Below are positions 26,201 to 37,300 of a stretch of 64,000 nt of DNA, piece after piece. Within the stretch, counting starts at the first letter, position 1; the number at the start of each line of letters is the position of its first letter. The DNA is from Coptis chinensis (Eukaryota; Streptophyta; Magnoliopsida; Ranunculales; Ranunculaceae). The stretch covers positions 248,001 through 312,000 of the forward strand of contig CM027382.1 in assembly GCA_015680905.1 (NCBI GenBank), given 5' to 3'. The position numbers and the translations under genes were made by a program. The notes under the pieces were generated by a model. That model was not told the origin of the DNA. It did not search any database and saw only the letters and a list, made by a program, of their open reading frames with translations.

Positions 26201-29200
26201 TGCATACTGCATAGAATACACTAAATCAAATCACATATGGAAAACAACCACTATCTTACCTTTAAAAAAAGGTCATAAGCAATAGTTCTTCCCCGTCCAA
26301 TTAATTTCAGTAAATATGTCATGATGCTCTTTTTCGGACACCAAATCTCGTACACGCTGAATATGTAGCTGAAGCACTGCCAGAGGGAGACGACCAGAAT
26401 GCAAAGCATCGTTGACAACAGTCTTCAAGTCCAAATTATCAATTTCCCAACGAGCAATCATATCCTTGGGATTTTCCAAGGGTATCATATTCTTTCCCAG
26501 ACTATTATCTCGAGATGAAAAGATAGACAACTCATTGATATTCCCGGAATCCAAGTGGGTCAACGGTTCAAATGATCCAATGGGCATTAAAGCAAGCTCT
26601 TTGTCCTCAAAGGTCAACTTTGATGCAGGAAGGGATAATTTAGACTGATTTTGTGCCTCTGATGGAGAAGCATCAATAGAAAGATTACGCAGATATGAAT
26701 CATCCTGCAACAACCTCTGGTCCATGATACTTGACTCATCAGCATCACCTACCTGTAATAGACAAAATGAGTGACACTTCTAAAGATATCATAATTGGAT
26801 GTCATCTCAATTGGATTACTATAACATTTATCAAGACCATACCAATCCTTGTGCTGGCCTTTTGCGTTTTGCATCAACTCGACACTGCATATTTCTGATG
26901 ACCTCTAAAAAAAGAGCCATTTCATGAAGCCTTCTCAAACAACTCATTTCACTCAATTCTATATTTGAAGAGTCTAGGGGTAAAGTAGTAATCCTAGAAT
27001 CGCTAATTGTCAGAAACATTAACATGTGTTTCTCATGCTGTAGCAATCCATACCTTCGGATCATTTTGGTTGCAAAGCTTGCTGCCAAAGACAAAAGTCT
27101 GCAAAAAACAATCTAACCATGATATAGAACTCTTCTTTAGGAGTACAAATTATCGCAGGAGTTTCCAATGAAGATTATTACTGTTTAAGATCTATAAGCT
27201 TCATCAAGAACCTCAAAGAACCTAATATATAATAGATATATTTGCAATAGTAAAACCAGTTGTCATGTAAACAGTGTCTTCAATAAAATAACCTACCTTG
27301 AAGCAAGGACAACCTCATTATCACTGCCAACTTTACAAAATGCCTGGTAAACAGCAGTGAAAAGTATTCTCAAGATGCCTTCTTCTGCAATATTGACATC
27401 CACAAGCATTTCCAATGACCTGTGTATTACAAAGAAAGAGTTAAATTTACTGCTATCACCCATAAGAGTGAAGTTTACCATAGGTCAATAAAATAGTAAA
27501 AAAAAATATGTTCAATTAATCAATTCTATTCAACCATATTATAGATCTTTTAAACTATTTTAAACAACTTGTCTTTCCGATTAAATAACCTTAATGCATC
27601 GTAAAACAATCAAGGGTAAACACGTTGTGTAGGTTCTTACTGCTCTATCTCCTCCACTTTCAGGTAATCCAGCGCCAACTGCAAGCGACGCAATCGAGCA
27701 ATTTTCAGGTCCCATCCTGACATGAGATTGCAATTCACAATATAGCAATATACTAAGCATCTTTTTCTATCATATCTACGCATAAAGTGAAGTTATAAAA
27801 GAATCATGATGCTCATCCAATTGAAAAGTGAAGTTATATATATACTAGGAATAGCAGTTTGAACCACTTCACTAATCTTCCAACCTAAAAGTTTGATCAT
27901 CTAGTCTTTTATGACACTAACTAATCCAGAGAATTTACTTCCAAATTTGTAGTTTGATGCTTAGGTGAAGAGGAACAGATGACTTAAAGCTCAGTGGAGT
28001 GAAGGGACACCACCCAAAAAGGCATAATATATGCAACCCCCCCAATAGTTATGAAGAATATCATAGTAAACCGAGTAAGGTTTCCAGCCAAAATCATAGT
28101 CCCAACACCATGGGAATTAGCAAAAATCAGAGGCCTTCCCATAAAAGATTCCAGGCCAACTGCTTAGATCACACCCTATGCATTTTTGTAACTATCAAGT
28201 CATTTTCAAACTGATGTGTAAAAATGTGAGCGACGTATTATCAGTTCTAGGTGAAATAGTGAGTATTTATGATCATACATACTCTTACCATTTTCTGAAC
28301 ACAAGTGATCAGCTGCTTCAGGGCTTTCATACAAAAGAACTCTGTCTAGGACTTCTATTTTCCATAGTGGCCAATATTCTTTATATGTCTTTGTTGTCAA
28401 GAATTTGTCTATCTGACATCCAGCGGCTGTAGTGGAACTCGGTCGCCAATAACCAAAGAATTCTACAGGAAGAAAACTTGATGAGACTGAAACCGAGGGA
28501 AGAACAACCGAGAGGCCATCTTGTGTAACCAAATAAAAACATCCCTGGAAAGAGCAACCAACAGCCTCTCCAGAAAAAGATGATTCCTCCTCAAAAGGAC
28601 TAAACCTTGTATGTCGAGAATTCACAATGATATCGTCTTGAATTTCTGAAGCAACACGCAAATGTGTATGAACAATTTTAAAACCCATTGTATTGTTTGT
28701 ATTACGCGCTCTAATAAGACGAATGATCCCAAAGGGAGAAAAACAAATGGAATCATTGTTACTATATCCATCTACAGGAAGAAATATCCTCCGTAATGGC
28801 TTGACTGAAAAGTGGCGACTGGGAACTGCCTGATCTTTTGTCTGTGATGCAGAAAAAAACCCACTCAAATAAGAGTCATATGTGCCACCCTCTCCCTGAA
28901 GAAACCATTTCTGCTTTTGATGAAAAATCTCCTTTGTTCTAGATGAAATATTAAAACTGTTACAATTTGAGAGAACAGAGAGTGCTTCCTGACACCCAAT
29001 TTCTGAACCTCCAATCTCCCAGCCAATCAACGCACCGACCCCAAACTGCTGAAGATGTGGGAGCAGTTTGTCCGTCAAACTTTTGTCTGAGATATAGTCA
29101 CCAGGAAAGATTATATAAATTACACCATGATCATCCACTGCAGCTAAAAGTGAAGAACTCGAAGCACCCATCAACTTTTTAAAATGTCTTTTGGTGCATG

Positions 29201-30743
29201 TATTATGAATCTTGTCCTGCTCAGTTTGTACATCAGCACCTTTAGGCACCGAATCATCCTCAACAGACAACTTTTCCTGCTTCAGTAGATTTGATTTTGG
29301 TCCAAGTCCATGGATCTTCAAGATATCAAACCGTTTCACAAGTTTTCCATCTTCTGCACCGTGAACAAATATTAAGCCAGACGCATGGAGACAAACAAGA
29401 AGATCATCAGAAAATATGAAGTCCGTCCACTCAAATTCTGGAGCTATATTCACATACAGGCTATGAAGTTTTGATGATGAAACCCACTGTAATCTTTCCT
29501 GGTATATCTTTGTGACCACCACAAACACCTTATTAGTACTTCTCACAGTTTCTTCACTGTTCTTGACTAATCTAGGATCCAGTAATGCCAGAGCAAAACC
29601 AATTAAACGGTGTGAAGAACTGGAGAACAACTTGAAACATTTAAATGAACTGCCTGATCCCGGATTCAAAACTTTGGGCATGGGCATGTCATCAGATCTA
29701 ACAATAGGGTTTGAGGAATTTGGCAGTGAAATTACTGAAGCATCACTTTGTGGCACTGTCGCTGCATTACAACTTTTCTCTATATATGATACATCGGACC
29801 GAGTAAGAAAGTCTACCAACATTGAGGTGTTTTCAAACATGCTAAATGATACAATTTCTACAGAAGAAGGATATGATGGCTTCACAGGGAACCTAGTGCA
29901 AAAGTCTCCCTCTAATTCTACAGTTTCAACTTTGGTATAAAATGTCTTCAACCATTTCTTTAATGTATAATCTGTCATAGATAATTCACCGTTCTGCCCT
30001 CTGTCAACGTCATGAGACCTTCCGTCCCTTTTAGGAGTTGTTTTCCCTTGCAAGAAATTCTCAGAATCATTTCCATAAAGGTTGGCCCTTCTATTTGCAT
30101 GTGTCTTGTGAAGTGTTTCAGGACCCCACTCTACCCATCTCCCTTGTCCAACCTCGTCCTCATTCTGATTACTTTTATGAGTTCCATCCATATGACAAAA
30201 GGCATGGACTGTGATGCCACAGTCTCCAGAAACAAATAGAAATTCTCTAAAAGAAACATCCTTGTGCTGATCGTATGCATCCCCATAATGGCCCCACGCC
30301 AACGATTTAACATCAGAAATAAGAGAACAATCCTCAGATCTCGGAGATGTACTTTCAAGTGAAGGAACACCTTCTACTGATCCAGAAGTACTCGGGGTAT
30401 TGTCTAATGAGTTTAGCCGTCTAAGGGTTGTCTGTTTTGATGAAGAAAAAGAGTTTGAATCATAACACCCGCCCAGCTCATCCGTGCCTGCAGATTGAAA
30501 AGATAAATTAGCAATGAAGCACAGGGTTCAAGTTCAAGAAAAGAGAAGCGAAACGTAAGAAGTCGCACCAGTGAGAGGGAGCAATGACGCTTCACACTGA
30601 TGTGAAAGCAATAGCAACAGTTCCCTTGTTGGAGAAATAAAAGCTTCACAGAATTTAGAAAGGTCAAGTTTGGTTGAGTCCCACTTCCGCAACTGTATAA
30701 TAGCAGGACCATCAACAGCCTGACTACCGCAAGAATAAACCAT
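11227..30743 (-). CDS. Spatacsin (SPG11) homolog, 25 coding exons
   Basis: Giant protein homologous to plant spatacsin-carboxy-terminus proteins (Arabidopsis At4g39420). In animals spatacsin works with AP-5 in lysosome/endosome trafficking; the plant role is unclear. Exons: 30743-30569, 30487-28289, 27716-27641, 27419-27297, 27098-26843, 26752-26260, 26179-25994, 25869-25573, 24007-23399, 22009-21610, 21070-20928, 20700-20530, 20061-19849, 19161-18604, 18497-18438, 17391-17057, 16809-16377, 16238-15771, 15518-15402, 15265-15144, 15060-14304, 14111-13857, 13770-13588, 12871-12533, 11976-11227. All junctions are GT-AG and phase-consistent, except that exon 6 carries one extra base in the run at 26291-26294. 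Discounting it, the sum is 9717 nt (about 3238 residues). Recognised blocks: FCEAFISPTRELLLLLSHQC (exon 1), ASCAFLLELCGLSASMLRIE (14), FHYNRRNPKRR (17), AQDSFEEAKFIVQTHSMAP (22), QSRFQEALIVAEAYNLNQPS and terminal GPLVLRKGHGGAYLPLM (25). The Spatacsin_C region spans the last exons. A 5' UTR intron (about 30861-30752) is likely. Confidence 0.95.
13062..13303. mobile_element. Foldback MITE in a spatacsin-gene intron
   Basis: The intron between exons 23 and 24 (12872-13587) holds a segment of about 240 bp with inverted ends: CACATTGAACTAAGGGCTGA on the left and its near-complement, TCAGCCCTTAGTTCATTGTG, on the right. The sub-terminal parts (GGAATATCTTCTCC and GGAGATCTTCTATG) also pair. Non-coding; TSD not resolved. 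Related-looking AAAATCAGCCC sequence also occurs near 23075 in another intron. Confidence 0.6.
16294..16314. repeat. (GT)n microsatellite in intron
   Basis: A run of about nine GT dinucleotides in the intron between exons 17 and 18 of the spatacsin-like gene. A complementary-type (CA)n run lies at about 17956-17976 in the intron between exons 15 and 16. Confidence 0.85.
20150..20240. repeat. A/T-rich simple-sequence tract in intron
   Basis: AATAAT, AATT and poly-A tracts in the intron between exons 12 and 13 of the spatacsin-like gene. Unreliable for assembly; no function inferred. Confidence 0.8.
22555..22795. repeat. Tandem duplication of about 120 bp in intron
   Basis: Two adjacent diverged copies sharing GTAATTTTT, TTGATGTTT and CCAATAAAGCTTGGGA followed by GTTTTGGATGCT, in the 1.4-kb intron between exons 9 and 10 of the spatacsin-like gene. 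The rest of that intron shows no coding potential. Confidence 0.65.
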
Positions 30744-30880
30744 TTTGAGCCTACCAATAAAGAAAAAAACATGGCAATGAATACATGATAAAAAGAAAAT
30801 CGTACGACAATCGACCTCAGGTTTGTCTAACTTTGAGATGAAAAAATACACAAACATACCAGTTCAATTATGCATTCCCT

Positions 30881-31048
30881 AATAATACCACTAACTAACT
30901 AGCAGGTGCCGACTAGCAAAGTCGGTAAAATCTTTGGGTGATGATACCAGAGGTCTGGGGCTCGAACCCCGCCAGCATCAAAGAGTTACTGATCTCATTT
31001 AAAACAGGCTTACCAATCAAAATAATAATAATAATAATACCACTAACT
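30881..31048 (+). mobile_element. tRNA-derived SINE with 16-bp TSD
   Basis: The body (30897-31032) begins with a tRNA-like stretch (GACTAGCAAAGTCGGTAAAA as the A-box zone) and contains a canonical Pol III B box, GGGCTCGAACCC, at 30958-30969. It ends in (AAT)n. It is flanked by a perfect 16-bp duplication, AATAATACCACTAACT, at 30881-30896 and 31033-31048. That combination is diagnostic of SINE retroposition. It lies in the 5' region of the minus-strand spatacsin-like gene. Confidence 0.9.
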
Positions 31049-31365
31049 CTCTGATAATAAGTAAGCTCATGATCAAACATTCCACAACAAAACAGACAGA
31101 AAAATAACAAACAAGTAAATTCACGGTACATTACATATACTATTACTACCACAAAACAATTCTTCATAATTTCTAACAATCAGAGACGTATCAAAAAAAT
31201 AATAATAATAATACCACAAACTCTCTGATAATAAGTAAGCTCATGATCAAACATTCCACAACAAAACAGACAGAAAAATAACAAACAAGTAAGTTCACGG
31301 TACATTACATATACTATTACTACCACAAAAAAATTCTTAATCATTTCTAACAATCAGAGACGTGG
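31020..31365. repeat. 174-bp tandem duplication in the spatacsin-like gene 5' region
   Basis: CTCTCTGATAATAAG and the next 130 bp or so occur at 31047 and again at 31221, offset 174 bp, nearly identical. Each copy starts with an (AAT)n tract followed by ATACCAC. The near-identity makes the duplication recent. It probably lies in the promoter or 5' UTR zone. Confidence 0.85.
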
Positions 31366-31369
31366 AATT

Positions 31370-34300
31370 AGATCGAATAAGATGAAATCAAAGTCCGATT
31401 CCTCATATGTTCATAATTCAAATATAAAATAACTAGTTTATGAGTTAAAATTTTCACCTGAAATATAAATCTTCAAACCTGCGTATAAATAGACAGAAGA
31501 AAAAAAAAATGAAGTTAGAAAAGTTATAGAAAAGATTTGTGTTTGGGCTGTCCTCATTTATCATTTATATATGTTGTTTTATGACCAGCGGGTAATTTAT
31601 ATGAATCTTACCCTCTGTCTTCTCATTAATTACAAAACTTACCATGGTTTATTTGTTGCACGATATTTCAACAGATGTTTCGGCTACTTTTCTCTTCTTT
31701 TTCAACTTACTGATTTCTATGACCCACGTGACACAGGAAAAATAACACAGTGACGTGGCATGTTGCAATATCAATATTGTAGTGGTGAAAATAAGAGCTA
31801 ATTTTTTTTTTTCTCTCACTCAAAACACTTATTATCTTTCCATTATCATATTTTCATTCTTATTTTGCCATTCTTATCTTATCTTTATAACAAATCATTC
31901 GTTTCATTAATTTTCTATGGTACAATATTGATGTTGCAGTGGTTTTCATGATGCAACATTAATGTTGAAGTGATATTTCTCGGTGCAATATTCACGTTGT
32001 AGTGGTTTTCATATTGATGTTGCAGTGATAGTGATATTTTCCGATGCAACATTGACGTTGTAGTGGTTTTTATGGTGCAACATTGATGTTGCAATAATGG
32101 TTTTTCATAGTGCAACATTGATGTTGCAGTGTCATGCTTCTGTGTCGGTCAACTTTGTCAAATTCTCTGTGTCAGTATAGAATTATTGAGAATTTAGTGC
32201 CAAACTATGAATGCACAGAGAGTGGATTGGACTTGTGCATTCTACAGGTTCCCTTACGTTGGCATGTGCATCCATCCACTCACAAATCATATTCTTTTTC
32301 GATCCCATATTCTTTTTCGATCCCAGCGTAAATGTATGTTACTGAGATCCCAAGTAATTGAGAAATCGTTTCAGTACATATTCCTGGCATAGATGTATGT
32401 TACAGAGATCCCAAAGAATTCATAGCAATACACTGAACTCTGCAGTCTACATAGTAAAGATTGTGTTGATCCCTTTGACAAAGGAAGCATATACGTACAT
32501 GGGTAATTCTATTATCTTCCAAAGCTTCACACACAGTACTGTCATGTTCCAGGAGACATTTCCGCTGAACACCAGAGATGAGATGAGTAGACTAGGCCCA
32601 CACACAAACCATGGAACTACAAAATGAGGCAGATAAACTTTTATTGCTTGCTCCCTCCCTACTGAAAGCTACCCAGCTATAACAGCAGAATTAAAACAAC
32701 CCTACATTCTAACTCACAGAAGTTTTCTTTCACAATAGTTTTCAAGCAACGGATAAGAATCTGTTCAAAGCGAACTACTATCACAAGGACTGACGATGTG
32801 AAAGGATTTCCTTCAGTGTAAAGAATCAACTCCAATCTGTCATGTTTTCAATAACTATTAACTAGTGAAGTAGTGATCTTACCCTAGGCGACTATTGGAA
32901 TATCCACACAATTTGAAATATAGCGTCCCACTACTACTAAAAGGTTGCCCTACCCCGGAAGCTCTTACCTATGCACTCAAAGGTTCGCGCCTACTCTCTA
33001 GGCTCACCCTATCGCCCTTCTCCTTCAACTGCTTAGGCTCCTTTTTTTTTTTTTTTTTGGGGTTGTCCTCTGAAGACCAATATGAGCAAACAAGAGAGCC
33101 TTATCAGTCGAAAGTGTCTCAATTACTAACAACGCACCAGTATCCCCAATCTTTGAAAAAATATTTTCCGTCTGTTGCCTATACATACAGTAAAGGAGAA
33201 CGATAATGAAACAGCTAGAAAACAAGATACTATTATTAAGTACAACTGTCAGAGCCTAACAAAGGTCGAACAAGCCAGTATCATATTGCATTTTTCAGAG
33301 AGGGAAAGGCATACCCTTCCCCAGCTTCGACAGCCAAACCCTTCCCCAGCTTTTAGAAGCAGGCAATTACTAGCAATCCATAAAGGGTTTCTACTTTCTA
33401 GGAAGAAAGTCTAAAAGTACATGCATATGTCATGCGCACAGGAACATAAACAGACTAGACTAGAAAACAATAACCTGAATACCAATGGCTCAAACTTGGC
33501 ACTCCAGTATGAGAAAAGATCCTCGGGTACTTGTAATTGAGAAACACCAAAAACAACCAGACTATCCCATCAGAAATATGAATTCTCAAGTTTTCCCACT
33601 CTGGAATGGTTTTGAAGCCAGAAATATCTTAAAAAAACATGACCATGACCATGATCAATAAGATCATTGCCCCAGAAAGAAGTATGTATTTATCAAACAG
33701 AGATAAACAACTTCCCATGCATAGCACACCATGGTCAGTAACCAAAGAAATACTCCGCCTCAGACCATTGCCAACACACATAATGGACCCAAATAGAGAA
33801 TTGTATAGTAGATACAAGAAATCTAATATCAATCTAGTAAACACCCATAGGCCATGTAAGTATGCTATAGCTATCTAGTAAACATCCATAATCCATATCA
33901 TAGTACAATGAAATTGATACTATCATAGATAAATGAAGATGAGAAATTCCAGTGGGTCTCACCACAATAAAAGTGATACTGCCATTAGTTAACTGGTGAT
34001 GAAATCATGTTGTCTCTCCACACAAGAAACTAGCAAGCCTCTCCTAACCTAACTACACAAGATATGGAATATCTCTGTCTGGAAGCTCATTCATTAAGAT
34101 AGATTAAGAAATAGTGATACAACTAGTAAACAAATTGCCTCTACTGCGTTTTAAAGTACATACGCTCAGCTCCTTTCACATAATCCAAAGTACCATACAC
34201 GGTGAACTAATAAACGACACAGCATAACAAACAATTCAAAATAAGGCAAGATATCCATAAGATCAAACCACCAGTGCAAATGCTACAGCAAAATATACAA

Positions 34301-34558
34301 GGATAAAAATGAAATATAACCAACGATTTCACTCCAGTATCACTGGGTTTAAATTACATAGAACTGGACTATACACATGCAAGCAAGAAAAAAAAAAAGA
34401 TAATCATAATACTACCACAAGCAAATTTATTTTCCAAACAAGATATCATTTCGAAATGTTTTATAACCAAAGGTTTCACCTTCTTTTATCATGCATAAAA
34501 AACAAATGCTCCACAATGACATTGCCCAATTCCTCATTCCATCCTTCTTACCCCACCA
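31370..34558. other. Gene-free interval between the spatacsin-like and SAP genes
   Basis: No convincing coding sequence. It holds a minisatellite (31905-32130), short duplicated phrases near 32290-32410 (TTCTTTTTCGATCCCA twice), and a T-run at about 33043-33060. Part next to 34558 is probably the 3' UTR of the minus-strand SAP gene. Frames of 60-100 codons here have no recognisable content. Confidence 0.5.
31905..32130. repeat. Minisatellite of palindromic GCAACATTGATGTTGC units
   Basis: Six or so imperfect copies of a unit of about 36 bp, consensus TGGTGCAACATTGATGTTGC plus AGTGGTTTTCA. The core GCAACATTGATGTTGC is a near-perfect palindrome, so each unit could form a small hairpin. Non-coding. 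Confidence 0.82.
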
Positions 34559-35026
34559 TTAGATCTTCTCAATTTTATCTGCCTTCACAATAGGATTCGC
34601 TTTCGCAATAGCATCTTGACCAGCACTCTTATAATCAAAGGCACAATTATGCTTATCCGAATAACGATGAATCGAACAAAATGTCTCTCCACAACGACAC
34701 TTGAACCCCGTCAATCCAACCCTCTTTCTACAAAAGTTACACCGATTCGCAGGCGGTTGGTTCCCTGGATCTTCTGAAGTTGTTCCTTCACTTTCCACAA
34801 CAATGGGTTCAACCTTGTTATTCTCCTCCTCAACATCAACAACAGCACTAATAGCTGCTGATTTGGATTGCTTCAAATAGAAATCTCTGTAACATTTTGA
34901 ACAAAGATTATTATTTGAAGCAGATCCAAAAAACCCACAATTGTTTGCACACATAATTGGTCCATTTGGTGCTTGCCCAACATTAGAACTATCCTCAATT
35001 TCCATTTTCTGTCTCTCTTGCTCCAT
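34559..35026 (-). CDS. A20/AN1 zinc-finger stress-associated protein (SAP)
   Basis: 155-residue protein of the plant SAP family, linked to abiotic-stress responses; family members bind ubiquitin or act as E3 ligases. Seen: A20 finger at about residues 24-54 ([22 protein letters not shown]), an acidic, variable linker, and an AN1 finger at about 96-132 ([33 protein letters not shown]), all cysteines and histidines present. The tail [23 protein letters not shown] is typical. The CDS is intron-less, as is normal. A 5' UTR intron is plausible, with donor at 35229 and acceptor at 35040. The start is the first ATG (MEQERQKME); a second Met lies at residue 8. Confidence 0.95.
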   Translation of the reverse strand: MEQERQKMEIEDSSNVGQAPNGPIMCANNCGFFGSASNNNLCSKCYRDFYLKQSKSAAISAVVDVEEENNKVEPIVVESEGTTSEDPGNQPPANRCNFCRKRVGLTGFKCRCGETFCSIHRYSDKHNCAFDYKSAGQDAIAKANPIVKADKIEKI

Positions 35027-35369
35027 TTCTAATCAAATCCTAAAAAAAAACAAATCTAAAAACACAAACTTTATTTCAATTCATTTCGAACCTGTTGAAA
35101 CATTAAACAGAAATTAGAGTAATTAATTAAATTAAATTAAAGAAATTGATCTAATTGAATAATTTTAATTTAAAGCTGTTGAAATTAGAAACCCTAGTTT
35201 TCAATATTGGGGGAAAGTGAAACACAGACCTGATTTTCGAGATGGTTGAAATTTTTATAAAGTGATGAAGTGAGAGATGGACGGTGGAGATTTGCTTAGG
35301 AAAAAGAGGAAAGATTTCCTCTCTCTCTGTCTCCAAGCGGCCAAGAACAACAAATATAGAAATACAAAA

Positions 35370-35386
35370 CAAGTGTGTGTGTGTGT
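35370..35386. repeat. (GT)n microsatellite upstream of the SAP gene
   Basis: Seven GT units about 345 bp upstream of the SAP start codon, in its promoter or 5' leader. Confidence 0.8.
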
Positions 35387-35542
35387 CAAATTTGGAATGG
35401 GTGTACTTGTTTGCTCAATAGTGGTTGATAGTTTAAGATAGCCTACTCTTCATTTTACGTTTTTAAACTACCTACGCCCTAGTTAGAGATACGATGGCGA
35501 CTTTTCGAGATACGTATTGAAGATTTGTTTAACAACTAGTCT

Positions 35543-35940
35543 ATGAGCATTTCTAGGTGGAAGTATCACCTCAACATTTGCTTCCAGAATTTCGTGAAAA
35601 ACCATTTCTAGGTCTAGCCGTATCTGTGGATGTAAATTTGTGGTTTTGGATGGGGATGTGGCACGACAATAGTAGTATCGCGCGCTATTGCTAATGTCGC
35701 GTGGATTTTTTTTTTTTTACTTTTTTAATTTGGCGTGGCAGTGGGAATGTCGCGTAAATTGTTTTTTTTTGACTTTTTTCAACTTTGAGCGACATTAGTA
35801 GTGTCGCAGGTGGTAGGTCGTATTCCAAATTTGCGACTGTTATTTGTCTCAACTTAGAATTGGTCAAAATTTACAGATACTGACCTCAAATTTCAGCCAC
35901 AAACATGCAGGTGATACTACTACCACCTAGAAATGCTCTA
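35543..35940. mobile_element. Foldback MITE, hAT-like ends
   Basis: About 398 bp with inverted termini: GAGCATTTCTAGGTGG followed by AGTATCACCT on the left, and AGGTGATACTACTACCACCT then AGAAATGCTC on the right. GC-richer inner repeats (GTCGCG, with ATAGTAGTATCGC and ATTAGTAGTGTCGC) add internal symmetry. Flanks AACAACTA and AACAAGCT could be a decayed 8-bp duplication (hAT), but this is weak. No coding capacity. Confidence 0.68.
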
Positions 35941-36780
35941 ACAAGCTAACAATAACTCAACAAGCAATTCTTCAATGTGTACATTCACTACATTGTGAGA
36001 AATGAGTTCCATATATTTTTTATATTCTTTGAGTGAACAAAATCAAGATGTTTTTATATTTTAATCAGAGAGATCATCAATATGAAAAAATTGTTGTTCA
36101 GTTATGTCATGTGGTCCACTGGCTACCAAATTCCAGAAATCGATTACCTGGTTTCCAAAGCTTTATTTATCTCTTTCGAAGTCTTATTTATATTCCTAGA
36201 AAAAAGGCAGGCGAGGACAAATAAATTCAGGTTGTTGTCGTAATATCGTAAACTTCTGAGTTACGAAATGATAATTTGTCAAAAATTCCGGCACGACTAC
36301 CTCTCCTTTTCAAATTTTAGTTTTTTCTGTCTCTTGTTATGTTTTTCATTCTGTTGTTTACGTCTTTACGATAGTCACAAGTTAATAGTTCACTTCTTTA
36401 TGCCTTAGTGACCATAATTATTTGTATTTTGTTAAGGTGCCCGAAATGAGCACATCCTGTAGTCAGGTACTGAGAAAATGAGTGTGGAGGAAATTTGCAT
36501 TTATCCTGATAATCGTTGGTTCTCGATAGATATGATACCAATTTCCACAAGACCGCCAATCATAGATTATCTAAAACATTGTGCTTTCATGCATTATTGA
36601 CAGAAATATGCGTCTCTTACTTATCATTAAGCATCAAATCAGCCAAATAACTACAATAGCTTGAGAAAAAAATACTTCTCCAATGATATTACATTTCCAA
36701 AATTTGTGGCTGAAAAGTGGATAACTATGTAACCGTGCAAATAAATCCATAGTAATTATTTTTCTATGCTTTCTTGCCCT
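35941..36780. other. Intergenic DNA, nothing recognised
   Basis: AT-rich. No domain-bearing frame on either strand and no clear repeat ends. Confidence 0.4.
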
Positions 36781-36784
36781 GTGC

Positions 36785-37300
36785 AATTGTCTGAGTTGAG
36801 ATTTGTAATAGAAGTTTTGAGAAAAAAAAAAAGTGGAAGTAAAATGGCACAGATGGGTTTGGAACAAACATGTACACCCGAGAGCTTCTGGGATTGTATG
36901 GAAACTGATTCAAAAAGCGTACCCAACTGATGACAGAGTTCAACAGAAGGGCATAAAGCTGGCATCTAGGTGTAGCCTGTGTGGGAAGGCAGAAGAAAGC
37001 ACCCAACACTTGCTCTGGGAATGTGACGTTACTAGAGATATGAGGTGCTGGTTGGCTCAAACCTTCAAAGCTTCTTTACCTGTCTTGGATCTCCAATCAG
37101 TTATGAAAGCTTGCAAGCACCACAGTCCTATCAGGCAGGAACTATGGAATGCAGGCTTGGTTCAATTCATGATAGGCATATGGAAAACCAGAAACAAGAT
37201 TTATTTTGAGGAGCGAACTCTGAATATTCAGTTACTGAAGAAGGACGACATTATGGTGGGGATAAACGTAACATTGCTGGTCATCTGGCAAAGGTGATAC
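36785..37300 (+). mobile_element. LINE (L1-type) ORF2 3' fragment: zf-RVT domain
   Basis: The frame at 36833-37297 reads VKWHRWVWNKHVHPRASGI, then ASRCSLCGKAEESTQHLLWE, CDVTRDMRCWL and FMIGIWKTRNKIYFEE. This is the reverse-transcriptase zinc-binding domain (CxxC..HLLWEC) after RT in plant LINEs and before the RNase H part. Reverse transcriptase and the 3' tail are absent, so it is a fragment. Its right edge abuts or overlaps the AVT1-like fragment on the opposite strand. Confidence 0.87.

Noticed and set aside
29512-29940. 142-codon plus-strand ORF
   Set aside because: Antisense to exon 2 of the spatacsin-like gene, with no domain of its own.
30900-30985. Possible tRNA gene (B box GGGCTCGAACCC)
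   Set aside because: No paired acceptor stem or anticodon arm of normal form. It has an (AAT)n tail and a 16-bp flanking duplication, so it is a SINE.
32895-33206. 103-codon ORF with a poly-phenylalanine run
   Set aside because: The Phe run is a T homopolymer; no domain or conserved context.
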